From Paramacrobiotus metropolitanus (lineage: Eukaryota; Tardigrada; Eutardigrada; Parachela; Macrobiotidae), in assembly GCF_019649055.1 (NCBI RefSeq), contig NW_026570232.1:124001-188000 (forward strand): DNA of 64,000 nucleotides. Direction: 5' to 3'. The notes under the pieces are model-generated. The model saw nothing but the letters and a program-made list of their open reading frames with translations. It made no database searches and was not told the DNA's origin. Every line of letters begins with the position of its first letter. Positions within the stretch are counted from its first letter, which is position 1. The translations under genes were made by a program, and so were the position numbers. This document shows positions 63,945 through 64,000 of this stretch, piece after piece.

Positions 63945-64000
63945 CTGGAACAGTAAAACGGTTATCCGAAATTCAACTGCATAACAATCCATAAAATGAT

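Overview
This window is eukaryotic, intron-rich nuclear DNA from an animal. Genes are split by GT-AG introns of about 50 bp to 2 kb, spacers are AT-rich, and both strands are used without operons. The proteins match animal families throughout: a MAST kinase, cortactin, a kinesin-3 of the Unc-104/KIF1A type, an SLC16 transporter, a Tudor-domain protein, DNAJC21 and NSUN5. The kinesin tail reads closest to arthropod Unc-104. I therefore infer an ecdysozoan invertebrate. A tardigrade is my best guess, but no diagnostic gene proves it. Exon models were built by hand. Each model given as complete closes in frame across all its junctions, except for one net +1 base in the MAST kinase domain.

Layout, left to right. 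1-7782 (-): most of a MAST kinase gene, running off the left edge. 7783-15003: gene-poor spacer holding a palindromic non-autonomous transposon (14161-14396). 15017-18449 (+): cortactin, 14 coding exons. 19075-20255 (-): a PXMP2/Mpv17-family membrane protein, 3 exons. 22479-35515 (-): the complete kinesin-3 gene, 37 coding exons and 1,599 codons, with a candidate duplicated alternative exon at 27156-27329. 35516-40124: spacer with a GC-rich patch, a possible retroelement fragment and small hairpins. 40125-45294 (-): a monocarboxylate transporter, 6 exons. 47048-50025 (+): a multi-Tudor protein, 10 exons. 51009-52289 (+): an intronless gene for a protein of four degenerate repeats that I do not recognise. 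54422-55923 (+): a secreted Tyr/Pro-rich protein. 56705-58875 (+): DNAJC21. 59034-61605 (-): NSUN5. 62033-62210 (+): a small ORF apparently broken by a 13-bp duplication. 62851-63944 (-): the 3' end of a gene that may be SMYD-like.

The genes do not form one pathway. Several concern cytoskeleton or transport (MAST, cortactin, kinesin-3). The convergent pair DNAJC21/NSUN5 both serve the large ribosomal subunit, and their 3' ends appear to overlap. The Tudor protein suggests germline small-RNA biology. The points most worth a second look are the four-repeat orphan protein, the duplicated kinesin exon, the MAST frameshift, and strong splice acceptors 6-20 nt before the ATG of five genes, which mean either 5'-UTR introns or spliced-leader trans-splicing.
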